This document shows positions 54,063 through 64,000 of a stretch of DNA of 64,000 nucleotides, one piece after another (the first letter of the stretch is position 1; every line of letters begins with the position of its first letter). The position numbers and the translations under genes were made by a program. The notes beneath the pieces were generated by a model. The model was given only the letters and a program-made list of their open reading frames with translations, was not told the origin of the DNA and made no database searches. The stretch lies in contig CM119267.1 of NCBI GenBank assembly GCA_051294375.1, positions 2,320,946 through 2,384,945 of the forward strand, read 5' to 3'. The stretch comes from Paraspadella gotoi (Eukaryota > Chaetognatha).

Positions 54063-54534
54063 CTTTGATAAGGCTTTTGCTCCGGGATGTCACCTCGAGA
54101 AATCGAGATTCACGCGACAAAAAGGTGAGAAAAAATAGTAAAAAAAAAAATAAAAAAAAATGGCAACAAAAGTTGGAAAAAACAGAAACTGAGGATAAAA
54201 GATGAGAAATATTATATTAATTTTTGGTTTAGTATCGCAATTTTATTTTTAGAAATGGAAGGAAGGAAGCCTGTCCAGAATCAGCAGACCAGAATGCTTA
54301 TTCAATAATCATTAAGTGAGTGTATAATTTCTCTATTCGCTTGTATATTGTCATAACTTATTTTCTATTTAGTTATCTTTACTTGACATTTTAAGTTTGA
54401 ACAGTTTTGTATGACCGAATGAACAACTAATCTTCCCTTTTCATCTTCCCCGCTTGAGATTTATCCTTTCACTTCCCGACGCCAAAAACCATTACCTTGT
54501 CTCAACTTTGCTCCCAAATGTATTTCAAAGCACT

Positions 54535-54577
54535 CTCTCTCTCTTTCACTCTCTCTTCTTACTGTCTTGCTCTCTCT

Positions 54578-54650
<73 letters not shown>
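54535..54650. repeat. CT-rich microsatellite, unit copy 3
   Basis: About 115 bases of CTCTCT. Confidence 0.94.
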
Positions 54651-54878
54651 TCTGCCTGTCTTTCTCCCACTCTCTCTCTCTTGCTCTTTTTTTCACTTTC
54701 TTTCTCTTTCCATATTCTTTTTTCACTCTCTCACACTTTCCCCTACTTTCGCACACGAAAAGAGCACACTTAATGTATGCCTATCGGCACTTTTATATCA
54801 ATTAGAATCAGTCACCGATTATTTCTCCGAACGTCGTCTCGTCTTTTCTAAGACGAAAATAAAATGCCTAATTGAAAT

Positions 54879-54911
<33 letters not shown>

Positions 54912-55386
54912 ACTGTCTCCTGCGGATTTTTAAAACAAGGGCGCCAGCGACGAAAGATTTGATGAATCGCGTGGAAATGCTCAATCTGGGCCTCGTCGTC
55001 GTGTCGCGTCGTGCGTCGTTCGTCGCGTCTTAAGACTTAATTCGCGTTTATCGTCGAATTATCGTCGTCGTCGTCTTTATTTTTTCGTCATCATCATCAT
55101 CGTTCAGAGAAGCTGTTGTTGTTGTTATCCAAAGTTTTCCACTTAGAATTTATTTCATTTTCGTTCATAAAAGAAAACAAATAAATAAATCGAAAAAAAA
55201 TGAACCAAACTAGATGACCAAGAGGAAAAGTTTAGAACAACAAATTTTAAAAAAGTTTACAAACAACGGAAAATATTTTAATTTTTCAAAGATGATTTTT
55301 AACTGATGCACTGGTAGTGTCATTGCGAAGTTATCATTAACTAATAAATTTATGCATTACTCATGATAGCTTAGGGGAGAAATGGG

Positions 55387-55493
55387 TGTTTGTGCCTCAG
55401 TAGATTTGGTTTCGATCACGTTGGCTGACTTTAGTTCTTATTCAATTAACGTTCAGAATTTGAACAGGTTGTAAGTTTATTTATCAACAAACA
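55387..55493 (+). mobile_element. Short LTR-like segment, copy 3 (107 bp)
   Basis: Purine tract AGGGGAGAAATGGG (55373-55386), then TGTTTGTGCCTCAG ... ATCAACAAACA, then ATTT and TGGCGACGAGGA (55498-55509). This is the cleanest example of the purine tract - LTR - primer site order. Confidence 0.57.
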
Positions 55494-56014
55494 ATTTTGG
55501 CGACGAGGAACGGAGATAAAATGTTTATTACATACAAACGATGTGTTGAAATTAATTTTTAATTTCGAGATTAAAAATAATAAAACGTGAGTAGTAAAAT
55601 AATTAAAAATAAACCCCAACGGCGAGTTAAAACGTTGAACGTTCAAGGAGGCAACGACTTTTTCTCGCCACGTATTTCGAACATTGCTAAACGTAAAAAA
55701 TAAGACAGATACTAATTTTTCCCCCTTTTCGCGACTGAATCAGTGTTGTAACTTTTTCCTAATAATTTGGGCCGTTTCGATCGCGATATCGTCCGCCGAT
55801 GGACTCCGCGGACGTCGAAACTTTCATTCGCACTCGTCGGCCGCCACGAGCGTCGAAAACAAAAGGGTAATGAACAAATTAAATAATTATCAATGACGAA
55901 TGAATGAATAATCGATGAATCTTTATTTAAATAAGACATTAATCCACAAATGTTTATAGACATTTCCACTAAAGTTTAATCGAGAATTCCACAAGAGTTT
56001 GTTCATGAATCCTG

Positions 56015-56864
56015 ACACTTTTTTTTCTTCTCCTCCTTCCTTCCTTCTTCTCTTCTTCTCTTCCTTCTTTTACTTTTTCTTTCTTCCTCCTCCTACTTCC
56101 TTCCTCCTTCCTCCTTCTCCTGTCTTCTTCCTTCTTCTACGTCTTCCTTCCTTCCTTCTTTCTCCTTTTTTCCTCCTCCTCTTCTCCCTCTCCTCTTCCT
56201 TCTTCTACTTCTTCTTCCTTCTTCCTCCCTTCCCTCTTCTTCCTCTTCTTCCTCTTCCTTCCTCCTCCTTCCTCCCTCCTCCTCCACTCTTCCTTTTTCC
56301 TTCTTCTTCTTCTTTCTCCTCTTCTCCTTCCCTCCTCCTCTCCTTCCTTCTTCCTTCTTCTTCTTTCTCCCTCCTTCTTCCTCCTTCTTCTCTCTCTTCC
56401 TCCTCCTCCTCCTCCTTCCTCTTTCCTTCTTCTTCTTTCATCTTCCTCCTCCTCCTCTTCCTCCTTCCTCCTTTTTCCTCCTTTTCTCCTCTTCTTCCCT
56501 TCTTCTCTCCTCTTCCTCCTCCTTCTCCTCCTCCTTCCTCTTTTCTTCTTCCTTCTTCCTTCTCTCTCCTCTTCCTTTCTCCTTCCTCTCCTTCTTCGCT
56601 TCTTTCCTTCCTTCCTCCTTCTGTGTCTCCTCTTCTCCTCCCTTCCTCCTTCTTCTCCACCTTTTCTTCCTTCTTCTCCTTCCTTCCTGCTTCCTCCTTC
56701 TTTCCCTTATTCCTCTCCTTCCTTCTTACCTCGCTTCCTTCTCGTCCTTCTACCTCCTCCTCCACCTGTCCTTCCTTTCCTCGCTCCCTTCGAATTGCCT
56801 TGTTCCTGCTCCTTCCCCTCCTCCTTCCTTCCTTCCTCCTTCCTCCTTCCTCCCTCTCCATCTC
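56015..56864 (-). repeat. CTTCCTCC-rich pyrimidine tract, unit copy 3
   Basis: About 850 bases almost free of purines, with irregular CTTCCTT, CTCCTCC and CTTCTTC words. The long Ser/Phe/Leu/Pro frame and its Arg/Glu/Gly antisense frames are shadows. Confidence 0.96.
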
Positions 56865-57291
56865 CCTCGAACCCTGTCCTCAGCCTCCCCATGCCTCAAA
56901 ATGTACCCGAGGCGCTTCGGCATTCAGGGCTAAAAAGTGGAGAGCCTTTTTCTCTCTCCCTGGGATGGAATCAAAATTCTGGCCATTAATTTCCATCTCG
57001 TGAATGAGATGTATCTGTTGGGCGTTGTCCCACAATCCACCGCTCCGACCACATCCCGCATCGCTCCGACGCACATCCACCGCGATGCAAATTAAACTCA
57101 GCCGGTCTCTTCCTCTCGAGTGGGCTTCGTGGGCCTCCTGTCGTTTCCAACGAGAAAATAAAATGCGAACTGAGAAAAATGATAACTGCAGTCTGAGAAC
57201 GTTAGTATGATGCCAATCAAGATGTGTGAGAGCTAGGCAGACTACTTCGTAGTTGTATGTGCACGCAGAAAAGACATAAGCAAAGATTAAG

Positions 57292-57329
<38 letters not shown>

Positions 57330-57772
57330 GATAGAGAAAAAAGGAGAGAGGAGAGAGACGATGCTGACGCTATTGTCGATCACCCGATTTTGACGGTGAG
57401 AGGAAAATCAAAAACTCGCACAAAATATTGACGCCATTTTTATTGACAGCAACATTGGTTGTTGTTGTTTGTTGTTGTCGTCGTCGTCGTCACATTGTTT
57501 GCTTCAATCGTCGTCATTATTGTGAATTTGGTTGAAACAGTAATTAGAACAATGTTTGAAATGATGTAAATTTTATTTGTTTGTTTTAACATTTTCGTCA
57601 TGTCCCCTACAACCGCGATTTCCACAATAACGATTATTTCATTTTTTCAAACATTTTTCTTATTATTATGATTCTTGCGCTTTTCGTAGTGCGTCACTCG
57701 TCGCTGTCGGTTAAAGGGAAGAGCGGCCGTCGGGTCATTTCCAATCTCTCAATCATTTTTCCAATTGTGGAG

Positions 57773-57822
<50 letters not shown>

Positions 57823-59656
57823 AAGAGAGAGAGAGAGAGAGACTGACTTTTGGTTTAACCACGAATTTCGTTCCGGTTGTTTGGCAGAGTTTATACAGTT
57901 ATAGAAGGAAGGAGGAAAGAGGAAGAGGAGGAGCGAAGAGGAGGAAGGAAGTGATATGAAGGGTGGAGGTGAAAAGAAGAAAACGCGATTAAACAAGAAA
58001 TGTGATTCCAATGTGTTCGCCCGCAGTGACTTTAGTTTCACGTGTATTAATATTGCACATGATATGACATACTATGACATGAGTAAAAACTTTCTTAGCC
58101 CTTGTATTCATGACATGACTGCATCGAGTCTTTTATTCTTATAGTTTTAGGCATATGCCTAAAGGCGGTGGCGCGAGCAGTCCCCTTAGAAATTGAGGTT
58201 TTTTTCCTGTCTTAACAAATGAGCAACGAAAACTATTGGCAAAATTGTTGTGCATCTTTAACGTAAAATGGGACAGACCGAACGGACTGACAAACCGGAC
58301 CGACAGACCGACCGACGAAAAAGTGACTTATAGAGTTGCTTTCGGCGAAGTAATTGCCTCGAGGCGCAACTAAAAAGTTTGAAGTGCTAGAGTAGGATAG
58401 GAAATATTTAACCGCTAAAGTAATATTTAGGTGTAGTCAAGTACGACATTAATTGATCTCACTCTATTCGACCTTAATCATTTTCCCCCGAATAAGGTTT
58501 TCGTTTTTGCCAAATTTTTAAAAATTATTCTCTATCACGTTTTCAATCTCAATTTTCGAATGAGAGTCGTGACTCGTGAGCTACTTCAGTTTTCACTTGA
58601 TAACTCATAAACACTTAATCGCAAGGAAGAATGGGCGTCGTCCTCAGAAAGTCGATGCGGTAAAGGTTCGTGTAATACTTTAGTTAATACTTTACGGAAA
58701 TTTTATCAACCATAACATATGATTCAAATTGTTTCATATTTTTGTATAGTTCATCTTGCTACGCGTGTACGTAATCTAGGTAAACGTCGTCTAAAATACT
58801 GTCTTAATTCTTATTTAAAAACTTTTATCAATTAAACTTTAATTATTAAACTTTTTTTCCAAAATCTAAACGGTCGACATTCAGAATTCTTTAAAGAATT
58901 TAAAAATTATCAATTTAATTTGTTTGGTAGCAAGTCATTTAAAACTCGATCGTTTCTGGTATTTCTGTATTTTCCTGTAATCTTGGTTCCTCGATAAAAT
59001 ATTTTCTACCAACTCGTCTCAATGTCATCTGAATTTTCCTCCACTGGCCTCTCATCATATTTTCCCTTCTATGTTTTACATTGTTTTTTTTTTACATAAT
59101 TTAATAGATTTCTTAACTTTTTCTCTGAATTCCAACCAATCCTTGACTTGGTCTCAAAATCACAACGCACAATAGACAAGCGTTCCCTTTTGCGCTATCA
59201 ACGAGTCTGCCCGCGCAATTACTTTTGCTCAGCGGGAAACGAAACGAATACCAAATCACAGTTGTACATAAAGCGACATTTGGCTCGCAGAGATGGAGCC
59301 GCTGACTGGGCTCTGAACTTCAATTCCCACATATCACTACAATGAGACCACGTGACCACACCACTCCTTTTCTCTCTTCAACATCTCAACTCACTCCTCA
59401 TATGTGCCACGTGACTTCACACTACTCTTTCACATCTCACTGCACGTCGTTCTACATTTTGCCACAGGAAATGATTCTCGCAAAAGTTTGTCTCGCTTAC
59501 GATCTTAATCTAATTGTTCCCTTTTTCCTTTTTTTCAATTTGTGTCATCCTCTCTTCTCTCTCATCTCTTCCTCCTCTTCAATCCTCGTTCGCTCCTCCT
59601 TCGCTTCCGCCTCCTGCTGAGGTTTTCCTCCAATCTCTATCATTTAAATTTCTTTT

Positions 59657-60324
59657 CTTCTTCCCCCTTGTCATTTGGTTTTAATTTATTCTAAACCCTT
59701 CCCCCTTGTTCATTGTTTTATTATTCTTAATCTTCCCCCTTGTCATTGTTTTATTTATTCTAAACGCCTTCCCCATGTCATTGTTTTATTTATTCTTATC
59801 TTCCGCCCTTGTTCATTGTTTTATTTTTCTAACCTTCCTCTTGTCATTAGTTTTTATTTATTCTTAAATCTTCCCCTTGTCATTGTTTAAATTTTATTCT
59901 TACTCTTCCCCTTGTCATTGTTTTATTTATTTCTTACTTCTTCCTCCTGTCATTGTTTTATTTTTTCTAACCCTTCCCTTGTCGATTGTTTTTTATTTAT
60001 TCTTACTCTTCCCTGGTCAATTGTTTTATTTATTCATTACGTTCTTCTCCCTTGGTCATTTGTTTTTATTTATTCTTACTCTTCCCCCTTCCCCCCATTG
60101 TCCATGGTTTTATTTATACTTACTCTTCCCCCCTGTCCATTGTTTATTTTATTCTAACTCTTCCCCCTTGTCATTGTTTTCTTTATTCCTTACCTTCCCC
60201 TTACCCCCTTGTCCATTATTTTATTTATTAATTACTCTCCCCTTGTTATTGGTTTTATTTATTCTTTAGCTCTTCTCTCCTTGTCATTGGTTTATTTATT
60301 TCCAACCCTTCCCCCTGTCAATTG

Positions 60325-60330
<6 letters not shown>
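59657..60330 (+). repeat. 34-bp minisatellite, about 20 units
   Basis: Same core as the other copies, with frequent inserted bases. Confidence 0.93.
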
Positions 60331-60408
<78 letters not shown>

Positions 60409-60420
60409 TTTATTATTTTA
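60331..60420. repeat. (ATT)n array, unit copy 4
   Basis: About 28 ATT units. Confidence 0.94.
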
Positions 60421-60717
60421 ATTTTTTTCTTTTCAATCAGTTTTGAAATTTTTCTTCTAGATTTTTCCGCTTGCCCTCTTCTTCCAAACTTTTCCTTTGA
60501 ATTTTTTCTTCCTCCTCACATCTTCCTCAAATTCCTTGACCACCTCTTATTTTCACACTCTTCCTCCTCCTCACCTCCTCATCCTTCATCCTCCTCATCC
60601 TCCTCTTCCCACCGAAGGCGATTCCAAAAAAAGCCAAAAATCTATTTCCCTTCTAGTTATTTGGTCTTGTCTACTTTGAATTTTGTCAGGGCTAAAACGT
60701 GAAGCTACTACTCCCCT

Positions 60718-60872
60718 CTGCTCTCCTCTCTTTTCTTTCTCTCTCTCTCTTTCTCCTCTCTCTCATCTCTTCCCTCTCCTCTTCTTTCTCTCTCTCTCTC
60801 TCTTTTCTCTCTCTCTCTCCTCATCTCCTCTCTCTGCTCTCTCTCTCTCTCTCTCTCTCTCTTTCCTCAATC
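60718..60872. repeat. CT-rich microsatellite, unit copy 4
   Basis: CT run with CATCTCTTCC interruptions. Confidence 0.92.
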
Positions 60873-61349
60873 CTTTGATAAGGCTTTTGCTCCGGGATGT
60901 CACTCGAGAAATCGAGATTCACGCGACAAAAAGGTGTAGAAAACAATCAGAAAAAAAAAAATACGAAAAAAAATGGCAACAAAAGTTGGAAAAAACAGAA
61001 AACTGAGGATAAAAGATGAGAAATATTAATTAATTTTTGGTTTAGTATCGCAATTTTATTTTTAGAATGGAAGGAAGGAAGCCTGTCCAGAATCAGGGCA
61101 GACCAGAATGCTTATTCAATAATCATTAAGTGGTGTATAATTTCGTCTATTCGGCTTGTATCATTTGTCATAACTTATTATTCTATTTAGTTATCTTTAC
61201 TTGACATTTTAAGTTTGAAGCAGTTTTGTATGAACCGAATGAACAACTATCTTCCCTTTCATCTTCCCCGCTTGAGATTTATCCTTATCACTTCCCCGGA
61301 CGCCAAAACATTACCTTGTCTCAACTTTGCTCCCAAATGTATTTCAAAG

Positions 61350-61410
61350 CACTCTCTTCTCTCTTTCAACTCTCTCTCTCTTTACTGTCTTGCTCTCTCC
61401 TCTCTCTCTC

Positions 61411-61447
<37 letters not shown>

Positions 61448-61485
61448 TCTCTTCTCTCTCTCTCTCTCTCACTCTCTCTTAGCTC
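61350..61485. repeat. CT-rich microsatellite, unit copy 4
   Basis: CT run of about 135 bases. Confidence 0.92.
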
Positions 61486-62260
61486 TGGCCTGTCTTTCTC
61501 GCCACTCTCTCTCTCTTAGCTCTTTTTTTCCTTTCTTTCTCTTTCCATATTCTTTTTTTCACTCTCTCACACTTTCCCCTACTTTCCGCACACGAAAAGA
61601 GCAGCACCTTAATGGTAAATGCCTATCGCACTTTTATATCAACTTAGAATCAGTGCACCGATTATTTCTCCGAACGTCGTCTCGTCTCTTTCTAAGACGG
61701 AAAATAAAATGCCTAATTGAATTCTCACTCTCTCTCTCCTTCTCTCTCTCTCTCACTGTCCTCCTGCGGATTTTTAAAACAAGGGCGCAGCGACGAAAGA
61801 TTTGATGAAATCGCGTGGAAATGCTCAACTCTGGGCCTCGTCGTCGTAGTCGGGCGTCGTGCGTCGTTCGTCCGTCTTAAGACTTAATTCGCGTTTTATC
61901 GTCGAACTTATCGTCGTCGTCGTTTTATTCCTTTTCAGTCATCATCATCAATCGTTCAGAAAGAAGCGTTTTGTTGTTATCCAAAGTTTTCCCACTTAGA
62001 ATTTATTTCATTTTCGTTTCATTACAAAGAAGAACAAATAAATAATAAATTCGAACCTATAGTACAATGTATAGTGATAAACTACGAAGATGACCAGAGA
62101 AAAGTTTTAGACAAACATTTCAAATTTTACAAAACGGAAAATATTTTAATTTTCAAGGAGATGATTTTTAACTGATGCACTGGGGTTGGTGTCATTGCAA
62201 GTGGTTATCATTATATATTAATTTATGCATACTCATGATAGCTAACGGGGAAGAAATGAG

Positions 62261-62374
62261 TGGTTGTGCCTCAGTAGATTTGGTTTCGATCACGTTGGCT
62301 GACTTTAGTTCTCTTATTCAAATTAACGTTCAGAATTTGGAAACAGGGTTGGTAAAGTTATTTATCAACATACA
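62261..62374 (+). mobile_element. Short LTR-like segment, copy 4 (damaged)
   Basis: TGGTTGTGCCTCAG ... ATCAACATACA followed by TGGCGACGAG (62378-62387). The termini and purine tract (CGGGGAAGAAATGAG) carry the same kind of single-base noise as the rest of this copy. Confidence 0.48.
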
Positions 62375-62909
62375 ATTTGGCGACGAGACGGGATAATAAT
62401 GTTTATTAACATAAAACGATGTGTGTAAATTAATTTTTAATTTCGAGATTTAAAAATATAAAACGTGAGTGTAAAATAATTAAAAATAACGCCCAAACGG
62501 CGAGTTAAAAACGTTGAACGTTCGTGTAGGCAACGTACTTTTTCTCGGCCACGATAATTTCGAAACATTGCTAAAGTAAAAAATAAGACAGATACTGAAT
62601 TTTCCCCGCTTTTCGGCGAACTGAATCAGTGTGTAGAACTTTTTCCTAAATAATTTGGGCCGTTTCGATCGGCGATATCGTCCGGCCGATGACTTCGCGG
62701 ACGGTCGAAACTTTCATTCAGCACCGTCGGCCGCCACGAGGCGTCGAAAAGCAAAAGGGTAATGAAACAATTAAATAATTATCAAATGACGAATGAATGA
62801 ATAATCGATGAATTTTATTTAAATAAGACATTAAATCTCACAATGTTTATAGAGCATTTCTCATAAGTTTAATCAGTTCCACAAGAGAGTTTGTTTCATG
62901 AAATCCTGA

Positions 62910-63800
62910 CACTTTTTTTTCTTCTCTTCCTTCCTTCTGCCTTCTCTCTTCCTCTTCCTTACTTTACTTTTTTCTTGTCTTCTCTCCCTACTTCTTCCTC
63001 CTTCCTCCTTCTCGCCCTGTCTTCTTCCTTCTTCTATACGTCTTCCCTTCCTTCCTTCTTTCTCCTTTTTTTCCGCTCCTCCTCTTTCGCCTCTCCTCTC
63101 TCTTTCTTCTAGACTTCTTCTTCCATTCCTTCCTCCTCTCTCCTCCTTCTTCCTCCTTCTTCCTTTCTCTTCCTCTCCTTCCTCCTCCTCGCTCCTCCAC
63201 CTCTTACCTCTTTTCCTTCGTTCTTCTTCTTTCTCCTCTTCGCTCCTTCCCCTCCTCCTTCTTCCCTTCCCTTCTTCCTTCTTTTCCTTTCTCCCTCCTT
63301 CTTCCTCCTTCTTCTCTCCTCTTCCTCCTCCTCCTCCTCCTTCTCTTTCCTTCCCTTCTTCTTTCATCTTCCTCCTATCCTCCTCCTTCCTTCCCTTCCC
63401 TCCTTTTTCCTCCTTTCTCCCTCCTTCTTCTCTTCTTCTACTCCTCTTCTCCTCCTGTACATCCTGCCCGTCCTTCTCCCTTCGCTTTTTCTTTCCCTTC
63501 TTCCTTCTCTCTCCTCTTCCTTTCTCCTTCCTCTCTCCTTCTTCGCTTCTTTCCTTCCTTCCTCCTTCTTGTTCCTCCTTCTTCTCCTCCCTTCCTGCCT
63601 TCTTCTCCACCTTTTCTTCCTTCTTCTCCTTCCTTCCTGCTTCTGCCTTCTTCCTTATTCCCTCCTTCCTTCTTACCTCTTCTTCTCTCCTCTACCATCC
63701 TCCTCCACCTTCCTTCCTTCTTCCGTCGCTCCCTTCGCTTGCCTTGGTTCCTTCCTTCCCCTCCTCCTTCCTTCTATCCTCCTTCTCCCTTCTCCCTCTC
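62910..63800 (-). repeat. CTTCCTCC-rich pyrimidine tract, unit copy 4
   Basis: About 890 bases of the same tract as 56015-56864. Confidence 0.95.
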
Positions 63801-64000
63801 ATCCTCCCTCGAACCCTGTCCTCAGCCTCCCCATGCCTCAAAATTGTACCCGAAGGCGCTTCGGCAATCTAGGGCTAAAAAAGTGGAGAGCCTTTTCTCT
63901 CTCCCTGGGAATGGAATCAAAATTCTGAGCCATTAATTTCCATCTCCGTGAATGGAGATGTAATCTGTTGGGCGTTTGGTCCTCGCTCCTCCTCCTACTC

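Larger units (their letters stand above)
50333..57027 (+). repeat. 6.7-kb unit, copy 3 (complete reference copy)
   Basis: Starts CCACAATCCACCGCTCCGAC and returns to the same sequence at 57029, giving a unit length of about 6695 bases. It contains every landmark listed for copy 1 plus the CTTCC tract and the terminal unique segment, with no N run. No frame in it encodes a recognisable protein. Confidence 0.93.
57028..63982 (+). repeat. 6.7-kb unit, copy 4 (noisiest)
   Basis: Follows copy 3 without a gap. Same order of landmarks, but with many extra single bases (length about 6955 against 6695). It ends at GTTGGGCGTTTGGTCC, after which the window reads TCGCTCCTCC and not the CACAATCCACCGCTCC that starts copies 3 and 4, so the series does not continue in register. 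Confidence 0.92.

Noticed and set aside
55999-57003. Open frame of 334 codons on the + strand
   Set aside because: It covers the CTTCCTCC tract and gives only Ser/Phe/Leu/Pro. The same tract has long Arg/Glu/Gly frames on the other strand.

Overview
The window is a highly repetitive stretch of a eukaryotic nuclear genome, most likely from an invertebrate animal. A crustacean or another arthropod with extreme microsatellite content fits best, but that is inference. No convincing gene is visible: no rRNA, tRNA or CRISPR array, no bacterial operon structure, and no transposase, gag, reverse transcriptase or other recognisable domain. Nearly every long open frame is a translation of a microsatellite (Ser/Leu/Phe-rich, Arg/Glu/Lys-rich, Thr/Met or Asp runs) or runs through assembly gaps. 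CpG-containing trinucleotide arrays (GTC/GAC, CCG) are common, which argues against a heavily CpG-methylated vertebrate genome. The only stretch that looks coding is an unidentified 77-codon open segment at 23095-23325.

Layout. 1-5.86 kb: polypurine and trinucleotide arrays, a 43-bp and a 60-bp minisatellite, and a long (CTTT)n tract. 5.87-30.3 kb: a large interrupted inverted duplication. The left arm (about 5.87-15.35 kb) is the reverse complement of the right arm (about 20.15-30.33 kb). The inner half of the left arm looks like noisy, uncorrected long-read sequence. The right arm carries a 637-bp insertion flanked by ATATAAT that the left arm lacks. Inside the spacer, 17.29-18.62 kb is a degraded direct copy of 30.33-31.10 kb, and 19.05-19.55 kb is a third copy of a piece of both arms. 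32.3-37.0 kb: a 2.3-kb segment present twice in direct orientation, each copy ending at a fixed 25-N gap. 38.26-63.98 kb: four direct copies, complete or partial, of a unit of about 6.7 kb with a fixed order of minisatellites, CT/GA tracts and short unique segments.

The best candidate for biology lies inside the 6.7-kb unit. Every copy has a purine tract, then a segment of about 108 bp running from TGTTTG to CAAACA (inverted termini), then four bases, then TGGCGACGAGG. The last motif matches the primer-binding site expected from the 3' end of a serine tRNA (GCU). That is the order polypurine tract - LTR - primer-binding site, found where two LTR-retrotransposon bodies share one LTR. The unit may therefore be a tandem series of a non-autonomous LTR element with no coding capacity.

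Many of the duplications may be assembly artefacts. Copies differ mainly by single-base indels, seven 25-N placeholder gaps sit at duplication edges, and sequence is repeated on both sides of several gaps. Copy number should not be taken as genomic fact without read-level checks.
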